DNA of 64,000 nt from Cucumis sativus (GCF_000004075.3 NC_026660.2:3782001-3846000), one strand, 5' to 3'; shown: positions 22,265 through 36,544, numbered from the stretch's first letter. Numbers and translations: made by a program. Notes: generated from the letters alone by a model not told the origin.

Positions 22265-24110
22265 AATTGATGACACCTTATGGAAATGCAAGGAAAACGT
22301 ATATCAATTGATGCACTTAAATGACTGAATCTCTTAACATTGGTGTTCCATGGATCATGTGCCAAAAGAATGGAGTTCCATAACCTATTATTAATACATG
22401 TCATGCATACTATTGACATGACTTTACTCCTAACAATCCTAATAGCCTAAAAATATTTACTAAAAATTGGGTGGAATGGTTCAAGAAATGGGGTGACGAA
22501 GACCCTCATAAAATTGCAGATGATGTAGCATAGATTTTTTTCAATCGGGTGGCGTATTCAACAATTATTATATGTACCGCAGAGCACCAACTTTGGAAAA
22601 ACATCGGGTGGTCCATTCATCACTACGTCTTATGATTACAATGTACCACTTGACGAATACAAAACTTTAATCAACCTAAATAGGGGCATCTCAAACAACT
22701 TCATGAATCCATCAAATTGGGAGAAGATTTTCACAAATGGCACCCACTCATACCAAGATTATTATGGTAACTTTATCACTTTAACAAAGTTCTCCAGCCC
22801 ATCAACAGGAAAAAAGGCTTTTCTTTTTAAGCAACAAAAATGGTATTAACGATGCAACCATAGGTTTACAGGCCGATGGAAAATATTTTGTGATTGGCTT
22901 GGTCTATGACCATTCTTGATGGTTGTGATAAAGAGGTTTACAATATTGCAATCTCAAACATTTATGTTCGTGAAGGAGTAGAGTGAAGAAAAATATGAAA
23001 CTCTCTTGGACTTGGGCTCTGGAGTCCATGAGAGACACTATAAGGAATGGGTAAATTTAAGGCAAGTGTGCTTTTGAAACAAAAAATGAACTATTGTTGA
23101 TGTTAGTGACTTATGGTATGTGATAAAGATTGAATGCAATGCAATATCTTCTCTTCAAAACATGACTCAAGTGAACACAATAGGTCATTTGCTTCATGAG
23201 TTTGTAAATAGAAAGCATATTAGATCATAATGGAGGAGCAACGGCAAGATTTTTGTGTTTGAGAAACATATTCTTCTAAACTCGAGAAAGAATGTAATAA
23301 CCCTTTTGAATGTCACACCTAGACTGACTAATTACATTGCATTTTATGACAGTCCCAACAGAAATTGAGGGAGGTTCATTCATTTAATTGGAGATGGAAA
23401 TGTCATAATTGACTTATCATCGAATTTGTGGTCTTACAAGGTTGGACAAGTTGAAGAAATTAAGAAACTTTACGGCCCGGTGTTCTCTCATATGATAAAA
23501 TGGAGAGCATTAAATAAAATTCTATTGGAAGACAAGTGGCATAATACAAAACCAGCTTTAAGACACCTTAAGGTACTGACCCAGTAACATTGGACATGCA
23601 AGGAACGGAAAAGGGCCAAGCTTGGATAAATAGGGTAAGAGTAGGTCGATATTGGCCATCTTTTATTGGTAGCAATGATAGTTGCAGTGAAAATTGTGAC
23701 TACAAAGGTGCATACAATCCTAACAAATGCGTTAAAATTTTTGGAAACCCTTCTCAAAGATGGTATCATGTTTTGTGGTCATTTCTTTCAAAGGGCATAA
23801 ACACGTTGATTTTTTTAAAGAAATCGAAGGGAATCCTCAACAAGTATCAATTCAAACCATCACTATAGAAGCTATTTATGGAAACGCTAATGAAGGAAGC
23901 ATCTTAGAGTTGTCTTGTCAAGGAGGACATATAATCTCTTAAATTAAATTTGCTATCTACGGGAATCGAGAGAAAAAGTGTGGTTCCTTTAAGAAAGGCT
24001 CATGGGACGTGACAAAAGGAAAACTTTTTGTGGAAGAGACTTGCATAGTTATGAAAAGTTGTACAATTAATGTATCTACCATGGCATTTGGAGTAAGCAA
24101 TGTTAATAAC
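22265..24110 (+). pseudogene. Beta-galactosidase (GH35) retro-pseudogene, 5' truncated
   Basis: Plus-strand remnants cover most of a plant GH35 beta-galactosidase from just after the acid/base region to the C-terminal galactose-binding (SUEL) lectin domain. Readable blocks in order: MTPYGNARKTYINW and NIGVPWIMCQKNGVP (22268-22385), FTPNNPNSLKIFTKNW (22425-22470), VEWFKKWGDEDPHKIADDVA, GDGNVIIDLSSNLWSYKVG (23390-23450), LDMQGTEKGQAW..VGRYWPSFI (23590-23670), GNPSQRWYHVLWSFLS, GNPQQVSIQTITIEAIYGNANEG..LELSCQGGHI (23830-23935), then CGSFKKGSWDV and ETCIVMKSCTINVSTMAFG (23978-24090). Many stops and frameshifts are present, for example TGA in place of Cys near 22411 and TAA at 23940. The nucleophile motif FTENW reads FTKNW, so the catalytic Glu is lost. 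Plant genes of this family normally have many introns; none interrupts about 1.8 kb here, pointing to a reverse-transcribed copy. Confidence 0.88.
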
Positions 24111-25671
24111 TTATCATATTCAAGCGGTTTATACTCAATTGTGTGTGTGTATATATATACATAATGTATCTAAGAATTTAAAATTAAGATTTAGCTTGGT
24201 AAATCAGGTATATGTAAAGGGTTTTTCAATATAATTAATAAGACTATGGTATCAATTGTGAATTCTTTATTTTTTAGTGTTTGAGACTTGCGTTTGCATT
24301 ATTTTTTGTTTTTGTTTCCTCAACCATTAAATTTTGTTTTTCCCTCTCATTGTTGGCCTCTTCCACTTCCATTTCTATGCATGTGTCACCATACCAATCC
24401 ACCCATAATATAGACCAATACAACCAAAGATACATTTCTATTTCAATCTCTCATTGCCATCACCATTCAATCTCTCTCTTTCTTCCTCTTAGAACTTTGC
24501 ATTTCATTTCCAACATTATGGTCACATATAACTTAACCATCTTACCTACTTTTAGTGAATACTGCGGCAACGTAAATTGAATATGCGTTTATGGCCTCTC
24601 TCTCTCCCATTTCAAGCATTTAATGGTAAGTAGGAATCTTTCATCTCACTATCTGTAGTAAAGGCTTTTGTTGGTTTGAAATGACAATGGCTCGAGTAGG
24701 TCCAAGTTAAGTAGTTGTTCTTCAAAATAAGTGATTATAATATGCACTTGGAAGTAGTGATATCTTTTACTAGACACAAGAATGGAAATGACTGAATTGA
24801 AAATAACATAATTAAAATGATCAAGGGATCAACTTCAAGTATATTTTTCAATCCATTTTATGTTATCAAAGTGCACCAACGGAATTGTTATCTTTTATCT
24901 TTTTCATCTAATTATTTTCTTATTATCAACTCTTCTTTCCATATTGTTTCTCTTTCCTAAATTTACCTCCTAGATTTCCTCATCTCCATTAAAATAAAGT
25001 TTTTACTTTATATTCTAAAAATAAACCTCTAATGTGAACTAAAAGAAGCAAATGTTCACACAAACAAATATAAATTGAAAAAAAAAAGTTATTTTTCTAA
25101 GAAAAGAAAGAAAAAGAGGGAAAAGAAAAGGGTGGAGGAGGAGGAAGAAGAATGATGAGGAAAGCAACAAATGATGCTTCCTTGTGGACAACAGCATATA
25201 TTTCCTTTTTTTTTTTTTTTTTGTTGTTGTTATGATACAAACAAAAGATTACAGGAAAACTGAGTCCATAGCACAATAGAAGAAGATGATTGTTACCTCA
25301 AAAACATTCACAGACTACACTTACTTCTTAACTACAGTACACAGAATGTTCTTCCATTTTGCTAATAAGCTATTACAAAATTTCTCAACTTATGCTCCCC
25401 ACCAATCGAACCACGAAAAGTTTTGCCAACCGAACCATTCGCTAACTGGAAGACCGAAAACCAACAATTCTTGGCTTTAGCACTTCCCTGTATCATGCCG
25501 AAATAAAAAAATCCAGGTGACAAATGATACCCTACCCCTCCACCCCTCCTCTTTCCAGTCATCGATGTGACGGAGATGGTAGTATAATTTCTTTCCTAGA
25601 TGAAAAATAACTGGGATATAGAAACACAAAAAGAAAAAAGAGAAAAAACTGAATACCTTCTCTCTTGATTC
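24111..25671. other. Intergenic / 3' flank of NUP1
   Basis: GT/TA microsatellite at 24142-24161 (tgtgtgtgtatatatata) and a T-run with GTT repeats at 25205-25231. The 24281-24580 open frame is Ser/His/Leu-rich and unrecognised. The 3' UTR of the minus-strand NUP1 gene probably lies in 25200-25671. Confidence 0.5.
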
Positions 25672-28600
25672 CTACTTCTTTCTTGATTTGCTTTTAACTT
25701 TCACGTATTTTCGGTTTGATTTGTCACCACCACCGGCGCCTAATGAGAAGCTCCCTCCTGCACTGGCATTGAAGTCTAAGCTACCAGAAGCCTGGAATGG
25801 GGAGGGATTTTGTGGTAGATTTTGCTGGCTACCACTGAATTGGAAAGGATTTGCTCCTAGCGGAGATGGAGCTGTTGAACCGAACATAAACCCTGACGAT
25901 GGAGGTGGCGTGAGGGGCTGTTGCCCAAAACTAGGCATAGGCGATGCTGTCTGGATGGTATCTTCAGCCATGCTATCCTCCATACTTGCTTGCTCATTAT
26001 TATTAGCAGGAGGAGTTGAACCAAAAGTGAAGGCATTGTTAGAATTACCAAAAGCAGGTTGTGATGTCGTCGCACTTGCAGCTGAAGTAAATGAGAACAT
26101 AGAGGCTGACGGTGCACCGGTTGATGATGATCCAAAGACCATAGGTGCACTATTAGAAGCAGAAGACGATGACGAAAGACCAAAGGAGAATCCTCCGCTT
26201 GGAGTTGAGCTGAAGCCAGTAGAAAACGACGGTGTTGAGGAAGGCTGCCAGTTAAAGAAGCTAGAACTAGTACCAGCACTGGAACTGACAGAATTGCTAG
26301 CAGAGGAACTGGAGGAAGCAAGCCCAAAAGTAGCACCTGAAGTGAACGGATTAGATGCTGGAGCTGAAGAACCAAATAGAGAACTGCCAGACGCCAAACC
26401 TGTATTCCGAGTCAAACCAAATGACGTAGATGATGAACTGAATTGCAAAGCAGGTGTACTCTGAGTAGACAATGCAAGCCCACTACTAGAAAATGAAACC
26501 GGAGCACCAAATGCAGGAATGTTGTTTTGAGCAAAAGTTGAATTTGCTGGTCCTTTATTAGCATCTGAAGTAGTAGATGCAGCTCCAAATTGAAAAACAC
26601 TGTTTCCAGTACTAGCAACTTTAACAGCAGATGTGTCACTTGCAGGAAAGCCACTTAAATTGCCGAATGTTGTCTCTGGCTTGGTCTTGGTTTCTACGGA
26701 TCCAACTACACTTGGTGCTGATAGAGCTGGAGCAGAAGTAGAAGGTACGCTAGAGCTTCCAAATTTAAAAATTGGTGCAGCTGAAAAGGATGGCATAGGA
26801 GAGGACGTAGGAGGACTTGTAGAACTGACGGGTTCACTGTTGCTAGTGGCAGCACTGAAAGATGGTTTGACGGATGAATTCTGACTTGTTACATTATTAG
26901 AAAAGGTGGTGGCTGGAGTCGGCAAAGTAGATGGAGTAGTAGAAACAAGAGACCCGTTGTTGAGATTTGAATTAGTGCTAGGGGTGCTAAATGAAAACAA
27001 ACTCGGAGTTGGTGTTGATGTTGATGTTGAGACAGATGACGAAAAAAAATTCCCAGATGTACCAAATATAAGACCAGGACTTGAACTCTTATCACCAGCT
27101 TTCTCCGATATAGACTCTTTTGGAACTCCAAATGATGGTATGCTGCAATTAAAACCGTCCAAAACATCAGATACTAATACATTTTGTAAAGCACAAGTAT
27201 CTCTATAACCTAGAAACAGACTGCCCCTTCAATATTGGAAGATGGACGAGGGAAATTTCCATTAAAAGGATGTCTTAATATTTCATATGCCCAAGCAGAG
27301 CCATAGGCATATCTTAGTTGATGCACAACAATTTTCTCACCCCATAGAAAGCATATAATTTTTTTCAATACACACACACTACTGTAACCCTGAGATAATT
27401 TTGACGTAACCTAACATGAAAAACCAAATGAAAATTCTTGAATCAGTAAAAGAAAAAGATATAGGTACACAGAAATGTATGCTCTAGTGTTTCTGTTTCC
27501 AACAAAGTATCTACAAGAGAAACTAAAGCTTGAGAAAGAGATCACAAGAAAAACAGCTCCATTTATTAACATTGTCTTAAATCAATTAGCTTCATATAAA
27601 TTCTAGGCATGTTTAGATGAACACCGCCTAAGCTATCCTAAAAATAGCTCAATCAACAAACAGTCAAAAAGCTCAAAGAAAAGTGCCTCAATTGTAGAAG
27701 TCAAGGCCAAATCATAATAAAGAAGCTGATGGATATATCACATTAAACAAAATAAAAGAATTCTTGAGCATCATATTTACAAGTAACTTAATTAGATGGA
27801 AAGTCCTTTCAAACTAAAATTTAATTTTAAGATGTAAATTGGGAGCGGAATCAGGAGTATACAAGTTAAAGATTAGGTATCCCAGTTTTCTCAAACCAAT
27901 TAAAATCAGTGGAGCATCTTCAGAACCGAATTGGAACACTGATGATTAAAATCAATTTATCTTGCATTTCATATAATCTAATAATAGAAATATACCCATA
28001 AACTGATAAAAGTGCAAACAAAGCAAACATGCTCCAACTCCACAGTGACAACGGTAACAAGCAAACTGACCTGCTGCTAGAATTCTCTGCTTTAAAAACT
28101 GAAGCACTACCGCCAACATTAGCACCTTCTTTTTCATTAACCAAAGGTGATGCAAACTTAAATAGAGACCCCGCACTCTTATTCCCATTTTCTGTAGCGG
28201 CATTTGCTGGAATAGGAAACGAAGCTTTGTCTCCAAATTTAAACGTTGTAGGAGGAGAAGCCTGTTGAGTTGGTTCGACGTTGGCTTCTGAAGTTACAAC
28301 ATGAATGGTATTTTGTTCATTTGTTGTGGTAGCCTTGCTTCCAAAGGCAAAGGTGGGGGGATGAGACCCTGCTTCCTTCTGTGAAGGCGACTTTTCTCCA
28401 AAGCCAAAAATAGGGGCTGTGGCTGCTTTTGGTAACTCGGGTGAAGCAACTTTTTCAGGTCTCAAGCTTGATTCAGTACCCTTCACGTTGGCTGTAATGC
28501 TAGGTGAAGATGCTGTTGGAAAGGAAAAAATGGGGCTCTTTTCTGTAGTGGAGGGAACATCAGATTTTCCTTGGTCATTTATTTTGTTCATTACAGATAC

Positions 28601-31600
28601 CACGAATGGTTTAGCCTCAATTGAAGCCTTTGATTTATCTACTGTGATGACTTCAGTATTCTTCGGCTTACTCACAGACACTAATGAGTCATCAACTTTT
28701 CCTTGCATCTCAAACGATTTATCAGCTACTGGTCCATTAGAAAATCCTTCTTCATCCATATCCACAAAATCCTAACAAAAAGAGAGACAATCCATAAATA
28801 TTGCAACTTGGAAAGTTTACAAGGGCCATCTAGACAGTGGACATCAAGATCCACAAAATCCTAGCAAAAAATAATAGATGACTGAAAATTAACCAAAGAG
28901 GTTTGTAACAGACAGACATAATGATACACCTTTTTTACAACTTCCACTGTGATATACTTTGAAACCTTCTTATTCAGGTGCGGGTGCATGTGAAAAGTAT
29001 AAAGAATGAAAAACTTCAAGGGGAATGGAAAGATATTTGATGGTCTATAAGTAATTTAATTATTTAAAATGGAAATGATGGGTGCTGAGAGAAATATACT
29101 CCTCCATCCTAATTAGTATTCTTTTCATCTATTTAATTGGAAAATCTGGAAACGAGGATAAATTTAAAGATAGAAACATGATAGGATTGACCCATTGAAT
29201 AAACTGGAAGGTAGAAAATTACATACCTCATGTGCACTCATCTGGAAGGCACATTTTGTTTGTATGGAAGGGCCAACAAATGAAACTTGCATGCCAGAAC
29301 CAGATCCGGCATCCTTAGTAGAAACTGAAGAACCTACACCATCACCGGTAGAAATAGATTTATCATTGGGTACGTTAAATTTTGACGGACTACTTTCCTC
29401 GAACTTATCATTCTTTTGAGAAGTAAGATCACGGGCATCGTTAGACCGAATGCCTTCAACATTTTCCAAATACTTAGCTGAATCCACATCTTCCAGGCTT
29501 CTAAGAGCTGGCCCATGCAACATTGATGGTGATAACTTCATGGGTGAGTTATTCCTTACACTAAGCAGCTTCAGTTCCGAAGATTTTTCCTTTGGAGGGG
29601 TTAATTTATCAAGCTGCTCTAATATTTTTGATGCCATCTCACTTGACCTGAGGGGAATTTGAGGAAAACTTGAACTAGGTGTCATAGCATTTTTGGACTC
29701 TGCAGTCATTTTAGAGAAATTACGCTGTATCTCATTTGAATAAAGTGGCTTTCCACCATTAGACGAAAATGGATGTACTTTTGTAGACTGCAAATGCCGA
29801 GCAGTCTCAGAACCAATGCCACTTGCTCGAATAGAAGTGGAACTGCTTGGTAAACCTAAACTTGTTGAAAAAAGGTGATTGGATTTCTGACGAGTTCTTC
29901 GGATAGGACCAACAGATCCCATATCATCATCTAAAACTGAGTTTCGGCGTTTCAAAGCCTACAAAAAAAATGATTAGATAAAATAACACGATCTGATAGG
30001 TTTACTCAATAATACAACATTTTATAAAAGAATATTTTTACAAATCATACTCCTTGTTTAGACCCCAAAAGTCGCCCTTGCTCCCACGCTGACTGAGATG
30101 ATGAGGGCGTAGTGGACCTGTAAGCATCTGCTGTGGCTATACTATTCTGAAGAACGAACCAGAAACGGAAAAGGCTAATAAATACATGAGCTATCATAAT
30201 AAAAAATAAAACAGAAATACTTCATTAGAGTACAAACCTTTATGCTGGGGGTTGCACGAACTCTGGAATATGGAACTCGAGCCATGCTGTATAGGGCAGA
30301 CCTACCACGAGATCTCGGCGTGACAAAACCATTTTCAACAACATCAAAATTTCCTGGAGACCTTGGCACAAGAGATAAAGTAGAGGATTTCAAAGGATTG
30401 CCTGCCATACTCAACGGAGTTGCTTTTGGAGGTCTGCTGCCCATGTATGCTTTTGCAATCTCAGCAGGTGAAGCAACATCCTCATCGAGGACCTGAAATG
30501 ATTGTCCAAACAATAATAAAAGCAAAAGCGTGAAGTACGGTCTTCAGTGTGAACAACCAGCAGAAGATAAGCACAAAGCATCAACCAAAACAGAAACCAA
30601 AATGGCAAAAAAGTATAAACAGAGAAATTCTTACATTTGCAGTCACAACATGAGTTGTAGCCATATGCGGGCTAACTCCATCCTGACTCTGAGTTGGAAG
30701 TTTTGGAGATCCTTCCTGTATTCCATGACTGGTAACAGGGGTTGAAGGGACCTGTTCAAATTTCCTCGATTCAACTCCTCTTGGAACGTCAGCAACTCTT
30801 GATTTCAGAAGTTCAGTCAAGCGATCAATCTCAAATCTGTGAAGTGGTTAGAATTTGACACATTAAACATTAAATCCTTATCTTGCTTAACAAAAGTATA
30901 TAGAAAATGAAACCAAATTTCTGTCCCAGAGGTTAAAGTTGACATGGTATATCATAGCAACATTGTGGTTTATACATTTCACGCTATTTCATAACTTCTT
31001 ACCATGCTACAAATTGCAATATGTGCAAATTTGTCATACATTTCCCTCCTTTAAAAACTAACAAAAAAAAAAAAAGCAACCAACCAAAACTAGGCAAAAC
31101 TTCAAATAGAATTGAGGTAAGTGACTATAAATAACTTGACCAACAGACACTCAAATACTTACCTTGAAAAGGTCTTCTCATTCAAAATTTTCTCAAGGTC
31201 ACTCAGCCCTTGGGTGTTATTAGAATTGATGCTTGGAACAAAACCAATATTAGTCCCTTCTTGAGTCCCAGAAGGATCCTGAAGAATAATTAAAAATTCA
31301 GAAAATGCTGACACAGAAGTTAAGAGTACAGTAACACAAAGGCATCAGATTTTGCATCAGATTTTTTAAGGCAGTTTCACTACAACAATGAGAAAACTAA
31401 TGCATTCATTAACATAAATAGCTTTATCTCAGCTACTAGTGCTAACATTGGCATCATGTCTTTTAAGAAATGAACAGTTAAAACAACTTGTTAACTGCAA
31501 ATCTGAAAGAAAAGAAAATGCTGAGTAGTTAAAAGAAAGAGGAAAGGTAACAAAAAAAACTCACAATATCTGCAATAGGAAAATAATGATGCCTAACAAG

Positions 31601-33316
31601 GGGGGAACACATTGATGGTGATTTGTATTTTTAACCAAAAGCAGAATTAGAATTTTAAAAAAAAATACAAGATGTAGATGCAAAGATTATCGATAATCAA
31701 AACGACAAAACCCATAACAGATAACACTTACAGCTGCAACTTCTTCCTGATTCCTATGTTCCATCTCGTCATTAGCCTCTGGAAGTATAAAATGGGAGAA
31801 AAAAAAGTTAAAGACTAAAAAGAGAACTAAATATCAAATGAAAAACTTCTGCCAGTCACACTAGCTTGTGACTATTTAGCAAGTATCAACACATCATAGC
31901 ACTTGTCCCCAAGTCAAAAGTCAATGCAAACACAACAGTATTTACTCCAAAATACATAATAAGATAATAGCATAGTGCTTCACTGCTTCCTAAATGGTTA
32001 TCAACATTGATATAATTCAAAATCTAACATGTTACTTTCATAGAAAAGAAAAAATTAATAAGAGATCAAAATGCTTGAGAACACAACCAATTGTTTGGAA
32101 ACAATTTTCAGTTTTAAATTTTAAAAACGATTGTACAGAATCCTTGTTCAGCAAAATAATTTTGAATGACAAATAACAAAATAACCAACATAATCAGAAA
32201 AAGAATTCTTCTGTTTACGTGTTGTCGTAAGTTGGCTTCTAAACAACTGATGATGCATTGTTATAGCTTATTATTAATTTATTACCATAACTTACTTTAA
32301 ATATATTATGTTTATTAGTTTAACACTTCCATCCATTGGTTAAAAATAATTTACAGAAAGGGCTCAAGGATACCAGTGGAGAGGACTTCTAATGGGCTCT
32401 AATTGAGAAAAAACTGTGAATACAAGAAGACCAAGTGGAAGCTAAAACAAATTTGCTTTCCAAGAGTTTTCTGAAGCTCTAGAAATATCTTCAAGTACTC
32501 TTTCTGTTTCATTTCACAAAGATGGTTCAAGGGGTAGCACGAATAGCAATCCAACATTCACATAGCCCTCAGCCTTGGCTTTAAGCTAAAATATATACGA
32601 CAAAACATATGGTTTTACAATGCCAATTCTTAAATACCCTTAATGACATCCAAGAAACGAAAAAACACAACATTCCAGGCAGACTCAATATAATTCGCCA
32701 AGCAAGCATGGAAACCTCCACTCTGACATATTTGAAATACATAGAGCACAGAACCACGTAAAGCAATAACATTTAAATAATTGAAGCCCTAAATAATAAT
32801 AAATAATAAGAGCTACAACAAACCCAAAAACCATACGAAATGATAAATCCAGGTTCATCAAAGACAGAGATGAAAACCCCACGGTTGTAGAAACTCCCTC
32901 GCGAAAAAAAAAAATCAAAATTTAAAAATAATATGAACGATATCTTCAGCCAACACCCTCTAAAATCAAACGAAAATACAGAAAACAAAACCCGAAAAAT
33001 TCCATTTTTGCAATTAAAAACAAGAAGGAAAGAGAAAAAAAAAAAAAAAAAAAAAAAAACCTCGAGAAAGTGGAAATGACGGCGGCGGAGGGGGGAGGCG
33101 TTTACGAAAGACAGTAGAAAAAAGCCAATGGGCGGTAGAATTAATTAGCTTGTGCGCTGGATCGACAAGGTTAGAAAGCCATCCTTTAGCAGCAGAGTTC
33201 CTTAGAGCAGTCGGCGGCCGATCATAGGGCGTGGTATGAGACCTTCTAATAGGCCTTTTCTGGAACTTCCCACCTCTACCTCCTTCATATTGAACGTCCT
33301 CACGCTCTGTCGCCAT
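25672..33316 (-). CDS. NUP1: Nuclear pore complex protein NUP1 (Nup136)
   Basis: Nine minus-strand exons: 33316-33061, 31778-31732, 31278-31163, 30836-30635, 30492-30238, 30146-30051, 29958-29227, 28771-28071, 27142-25672. They sum to 3876 nt, 1291 residues (Arabidopsis NUP1 is about 1230). All junctions are GT..AG and in frame. The N-terminus has the plant NUP1 signature GGKFQKRPIRRSHTTPYDRP and WLSNLVDPAHKLI..FRKRL, an amphipathic, basic nuclear-basket anchor region. Exons 3-4 hold the second conserved block (LEKILNEKTFSR/FEIDRLTELLKSR). From exon 8 onward the protein becomes a disordered FG domain: PIFGFGEK, FAFGSK, FKFGDK, then in the last exon FKFGSS, FQFGAA, AFGAP, LFGSS, ATFGLA, FSFGLS, VFGSS, FTFGST, FMFGST. 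It ends in a basic tail (KYVKVKSKSRKK). Family role: basket nucleoporin in mRNA export, nuclear shape and import-receptor binding. Intron 1 starts with an unusual run of about 20 T. Confidence 0.93.
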
Positions 33317-36300
33317 TAAGAACACAGAGTTGAAGGGTTGGTGTCTTTAATGGCGGAATAGAGAGGAAATTTTGTTGAAAGGGGGAGAAAGAAAAAGTAA
33401 AGTATTGAGCAAATTAGGGTTTTTATTTCAGACCACGCGCAAAAAGAGAAAGAGAGATAGAGAGGACGAGTGATAATTTTTCAAAAATTTTAAAACAAAA
33501 CAAAACAGAAATATGTATGTGTGAGAGAGAGATATATATATATATATATCTATATTTCTTTCTAAATTTTGTTTAAAATATCATTTGCAATTTAAAATTT
33601 ATTCAATTTTAATCTAAACCTTTATTAAAATTAACTAAAAAGAATAGCAAATGTTAATATAAAATAAAGAGTAATTATGTAAGTTTTAAGATTCAGTGAG
33701 AGTTAAAGTAAATAACTAAAATTATTACCAATCCCATACTAAAAAGGAGAATCCATATTTAATTCTTTTCATCTTTTCTCATCTTCTTAAACTTCAAATT
33801 CAATATACCTCCATTTACATAATATATTTTAAATTTAGATGTTCTTGAGTTGCACGTGTATATTTTCTGTGTGTGCAAAAAGTTTAGACTCAACTCATAC
33901 ATCGAGGTAGACAAAATACTCTTATTTTATATTGATATTACCTAAAGTGTGCTATTTTATTTCGCTTAATCTGAGATCATTTCTTGGTTTTACATGTTTA
34001 TTTCATGACTTTACAGGTTTCAAGCGTAATTGAGAAAAAACAAGTCTTAGACAAAAATATGTGGACCAAATCGGAATCTCAAAGCATGAGTTATGGCAAA
34101 AAAAAAAAAAAGGAGTAAAAGAATCCTCAAGGGCTACTAAGATGTGTCTTGCCATGGTGCAACTAGCAAAATACAAACAATGTAAGGATAACTACAACGT
34201 GATGTCATTCACAAAACGGGGACAGACCATGAAGAGTCGAAGCTCCATAATGTTATTGTGGCATAATGCAAGTAAAGTGGACAATGTTGTGGTGCAACCC
34301 TACTTGAAGGAAGCATTGTGGAACTACAAAATTGAAGGTTATTGTGGGAGTAGCAATTTGAATTTCATTCAAGCATTAAGCTTGATCCTAACGTGGTAAT
34401 TAAACTAAATTATTGATTAGCATGTGTTCATCTCTATCCCACTTGGTCTCTCTATTAGTTAATAAGGTTGATTGGCTAACGTTACTAATTAACTTGATCA
34501 AACTTTCAAACATTTGTTACGTTGCATAGGTTAACTATCCCTAATGAGTTTTATAAATCTAGAGATAAACAATTAACCGGATTAGGAAGGTCCTTCGTGA
34601 TTATCGAACCAACTTCCATTTATTTGTCATCAATGATGGGCTCGGGTCGTTAACGACCTTAAATGGCTGAACTGGGCTGTTGACCCATATCCAAGTGGGC
34701 TCTTACGCAAACTAAAATGGATACATTGGCCCACCCATATCAAATTCTTCTTTTTTGCTTTCCAAAATTAGATGTATTTCATACACACTATTAGTCTAAT
34801 TTACACTTAAATTTTTAACATACAGTCTCTGATTTATTATATTTTGATTTCTTTAAAGAAAAATTTAAGCCTAATTAATCATTGTTTAGAATGATTTTAA
34901 AATTGTTAAAATTATTTTTTTATCAATTTTGATGATTTAAAGTTTACATTAGAAAGTGTAAAATTAAAACAATTGAATATAGGCGTGTTTATTAGAGAAA
35001 TATAAAATTAGAGACTTTATTAACTAATTGAATGTTGAGGAATCATTTGACATCATGCACCCTTCTTATAGTTTAAAATTGTGTTAAATTTAAAAATTAA
35101 GACACTAAACTCGAATTTAAGTTAGAATGTAAATTGATATTAAAGTTAAATTTAAACATCTCACCCCACTTTATTTAGTTTCAAAATTTAATAATGACTT
35201 AACTAAAATAACTTAAAATTAAATCAATCGGTCTTGCTTGATTAAAAAAAACTAATAAAAACCTATCATTGATGGATGGTGAACAAAGTTTATAACGTTA
35301 AAATTTAGGGGTTTTTATATTACTTTATAAAATATTAAAGGATGTTTATTATTCCCAAAGTTGTAACAATCTTCCAATTTTCACCTCTCTCTCAATTCCT
35401 TCATTTATTAGGTTCAACAACTACTGGCTATGTGTTATTAAACTTTAGTGTAATTAAATTAGGTTTATGCATGCTAATTACTAAATCGTTAGATATAATT
35501 AAAGTGGTTTTAGATCCTTAATTCTGCTGCGTATGTCTACGTTTCCGTTACATCCTTCCTTTAGAGTAGAGCACGAAGAAACACTTAAGACGGAAAAGAA
35601 GTATGAATAGAGAGAGGGGACGAGAGAGATATGAACTCAATATATGTTAATTTTTTCTTATACAAATGAAAAAGGATGAAGGTATTTGAGCGGCTGGAAA
35701 TGAATGAAATATGTGGGCGAAAAGTGGTCGACCACCCAAATTGGTGAATGACGGAAAATTAATAAAAACTTTGTGGTGTTAGTGGAGGAGGAATATTAGG
35801 TGGAAAAAAATAATTAAACACACATTTAATAGAAGTAGTATTATCATTTTACTCACTACACTTTGCCATGCTTGCTCGATCCGACAACGACGTATGTGAA
35901 GATGTCACTAAACATTCATTTGTCCATCTCTTTTCCCGTTCTAAAACTTTGGTGAACCTTTAGGCTCAAACCCACAACTCGAACTAAAGATATTTGAGGA
36001 GTATGAGAATTGTCATTTATGAATGAAATACTAATATACTTGTTTTTCATTATCAAGTACTTGTTTCGAAACTAACAATCATTATAAAATGTTTTTCTTT
36101 TAAATGTCAAATGTGTGATAAATCTAAACATACCATCGTCTCTCCTTATCTAAATGATCACAAAACTCCTTACGAGATACTCTACAAAGACCACTCGATC
36201 GTTTATGGTTGTGCTTGTTATTCACTTCTCAAACCTTGCAAAACTCTCAAAGACAAATAAATGCGTCTTTTTATTGGTTATCCAAATGGGTTAAAATGCT

Positions 36301-36540
36301 TTCTCTATGTTACAACAAGAACAATAAATCAGATTTATTACACGTTACACGTTACACGTTGGACATGTCATCTTTGATGAAACCTCTTTTTTTTTTCTTC
36401 CTTTTATTCCAAAATAAAATAGCAAATTTCAATAACCAATAAATTAAAACAACAAAAGAGTAATTAACAATAATTTTATTGATTAAAGCATCTAAAAACA
36501 TTATTATTTTAAAAAATAAATTATGGATTAGTCCCCAAAT
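33317..36540. other. Intergenic, AT-rich
   Basis: NUP1 promoter side at the left end. GA then TA microsatellite at 33521-33551 (gagagagagatatatata...). A 112-codon frame at 34061-34399 is open but unrecognised and is listed as rejected. No supported gene. Confidence 0.5.
33521..33551. repeat. Microsatellite (GA)n(TA)n
   Basis: gtgtgagagagagatatatatatatatatatc: about four GA units followed by about nine TA units, about 205 bp upstream of the NUP1 start codon. Confidence 0.85.
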
Positions 36541-36544
36541 TTTA

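Noticed and set aside
23488-23769. 93-codon minus-strand frame
   Set aside because: Reverse-strand shadow of the beta-galactosidase pseudogene.
24281-24580. 99-codon plus-strand frame starting hydrophobic, like a signal peptide
   Set aside because: After the first residues it is Ser/His/Ile low complexity with no conserved motif and no gene context.
25688-26464. 258-codon plus-strand frame
   Set aside because: Antisense shadow of the low-complexity FG-repeat exon of NUP1.
34061-34399. 112-codon plus-strand open frame, Lys-rich start
   Set aside because: No domain I recognise, contains a 13-base A run, no splice or promoter support. It could be a retroelement remnant but cannot be shown.
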